Assembly (NCBI GenBank): GCA_913061385.1
Contig: CAJXTM010000266.1
Span: 1-6,078, forward strand
DNA length: 6,078 bases
Direction of reading: 5' to 3'
Origin: an uncultured Rhodopirellula sp.
GTDB taxonomy: Bacteria; Planctomycetota; Planctomycetia; Pirellulales; Pirellulaceae
Position 1 is the stretch's first letter, and each line of letters begins with the position of its first letter. Below are positions 5,637-6,078 of the stretch, piece by piece. Under the pieces are notes generated by a model. It was given only the letters and a program-made list of their open reading frames with translations, was not told the origin of the DNA and did not search any database. The position numbers and the translations under genes are program-made.

Positions 5637-6031
5637 TCAGTTTTGTGTGGGGCCAACGATCTCGACTTCAGCGCTGAACATGCCTTCTCTTTCACCCCGT
5701 TCCTTCAATGTTTTCGCGAGAGTGCCGATTGTTCGCTGAGCTGATTTGCTCGGTAGTTTTTCTCCCAGCCATGTGACCTCGACAGGTTGATCGAGATCCA
5801 GCATCTCATCACACAGTCGCAGGGTAAGGCGGTTGAGGTCTGATTGCTCAATGGTAATTTGCTGGCCATCGCGTTCAACGGTCACCAGAGGACGACCGTC
5901 AATATCTTCCTTGTCAGCAGCCAACCAGTAAAAACGCGTGTGTTTGACATCATCCTGTTTCCACACCACGCGTTTGGGATAACGCTTTCGCTCGTGCCTG
6001 GCCATCCATGGAATGGCCGACGCATCTTTAC
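5637..6031 (-). CDS. C-terminal part of an alpha/beta hydrolase-type esterase, 5' truncated
   Basis: Only the last 130 residues are visible. The frame is open up to the point where genomic sequence stops and adapter begins (6031/6032), so the start lies off the contig. The ATG at 6003-6005 is probably internal, because the codons before it read IPW, giving the continuous motif IPWMARHERK. The sequence PKRVVWKQDD...TRFYWLAA, then LTLRLCDEMLDLDQPVEVTWLGEKL, resembles the C-terminal beta-rich tail of secreted planctomycete dienelactone-hydrolase or prolyl-oligopeptidase-like enzymes. This is recalled family resemblance, and the catalytic Ser-Asp-His part is outside the window. It is followed 12 bp downstream by the CBM9-like gene, suggesting one operon for hydrolysis and binding of an extracellular carbohydrate or its esters. 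That link is inference. Confidence 0.65.
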
Positions 6032-6078
6032 CTGTCTCTTATACACATCTGACGCTGCCGACGACTCCTTACGTGTAG
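6032..6078. other. Untrimmed Illumina Nextera (Tn5) adapter with i5 barcode: not genomic
   Basis: Bases 6032-6050 are CTGTCTCTTATACACATCT, the Tn5 mosaic end, and 6051-6064 are GACGCTGCCGACGA, the complement of the Nextera read-1 primer tail. The next eight bases, CTCCTTAC (6065-6072), are the reverse complement of Nextera i5 index 505 (GTAAGGAG), and GTGTAG (6073-6078) is the start of the P5-side sequence. The order adapter, index, P5 is exactly that of read-through past a short insert. These bases should be trimmed and ignored in any annotation. Confidence 0.98.

Noticed and set aside
6032..6078. Mosaic-end sequence as a genuine Tn5-family transposon end
   Set aside because: It is followed by the Nextera primer tail, a known i5 barcode complement and P5 bases in library order, which no natural transposon carries.

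Overview
The window looks like one end of a bacterial contig, most likely from the Planctomycetes (Pirellulales/Planctomycetales type). That placement is inferred from protein character. There is a DUF1080 (3-keto-disaccharide hydrolase family) secreted protein with an SH3-like tail, a KR-type Tat-exported metallophosphoesterase, a family-9 carbohydrate-binding-like secreted protein, an alpha/beta-hydrolase C-terminus with a 'PKRVVWKQDD...RFYWL' motif, and a small exported Cys/His-rich protein ending in RGPP. GC looks moderate, GTG starts are used, and Shine-Dalgarno use is patchy. The last 47 bases (6032-6078) are not genomic. They are an untrimmed Illumina Nextera (Tn5) adapter with an i5 barcode, so real sequence stops at about 6031.

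Layout: 1-342 has no recognisable gene, only small inverted repeats. 343-753 (-) encodes the small exported Cys/His-rich protein, with a TTAGG-N7-CCTAA dyad 36 bp upstream of its start. 754-1342 is a 589-bp gap without a convincing protein gene. It holds a run of adjacent + strand hairpins, a perfect -35 hexamer upstream and a terminator-like hairpin plus T-run at its right end, so it may encode an RNA or be a dispersed repeat. 1343-3338 (-) is a two-gene unit: DUF1080/SH3-like protein, then metallophosphoesterase 55 bp downstream. 3339-3627 is the divergent intergenic region. 3628-4602 (+) encodes an exported protein with a charged N-terminal part and a beta-strand-rich, barrel-like C-terminal half. 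Three tandem 16-bp repeats follow its stop. 4695-6031 (-) is a second, tightly spaced pair: the 3' end of an alpha/beta hydrolase, then a CBM9-like protein.

Almost every protein here carries an export signal, so the window reads as cell-envelope or periplasmic functions. Two of the units suggest carbohydrate handling: DUF1080 plus phosphoesterase, and hydrolase plus CBM9-like protein. I found no CRISPR array, tRNA, rRNA, integrase, transposase or recognisable defence system. Nothing here amounts to a clearly new biological system; the best leads are the possible structured RNA at about 950-1335 and the dyad in front of the Cys/His-rich gene.
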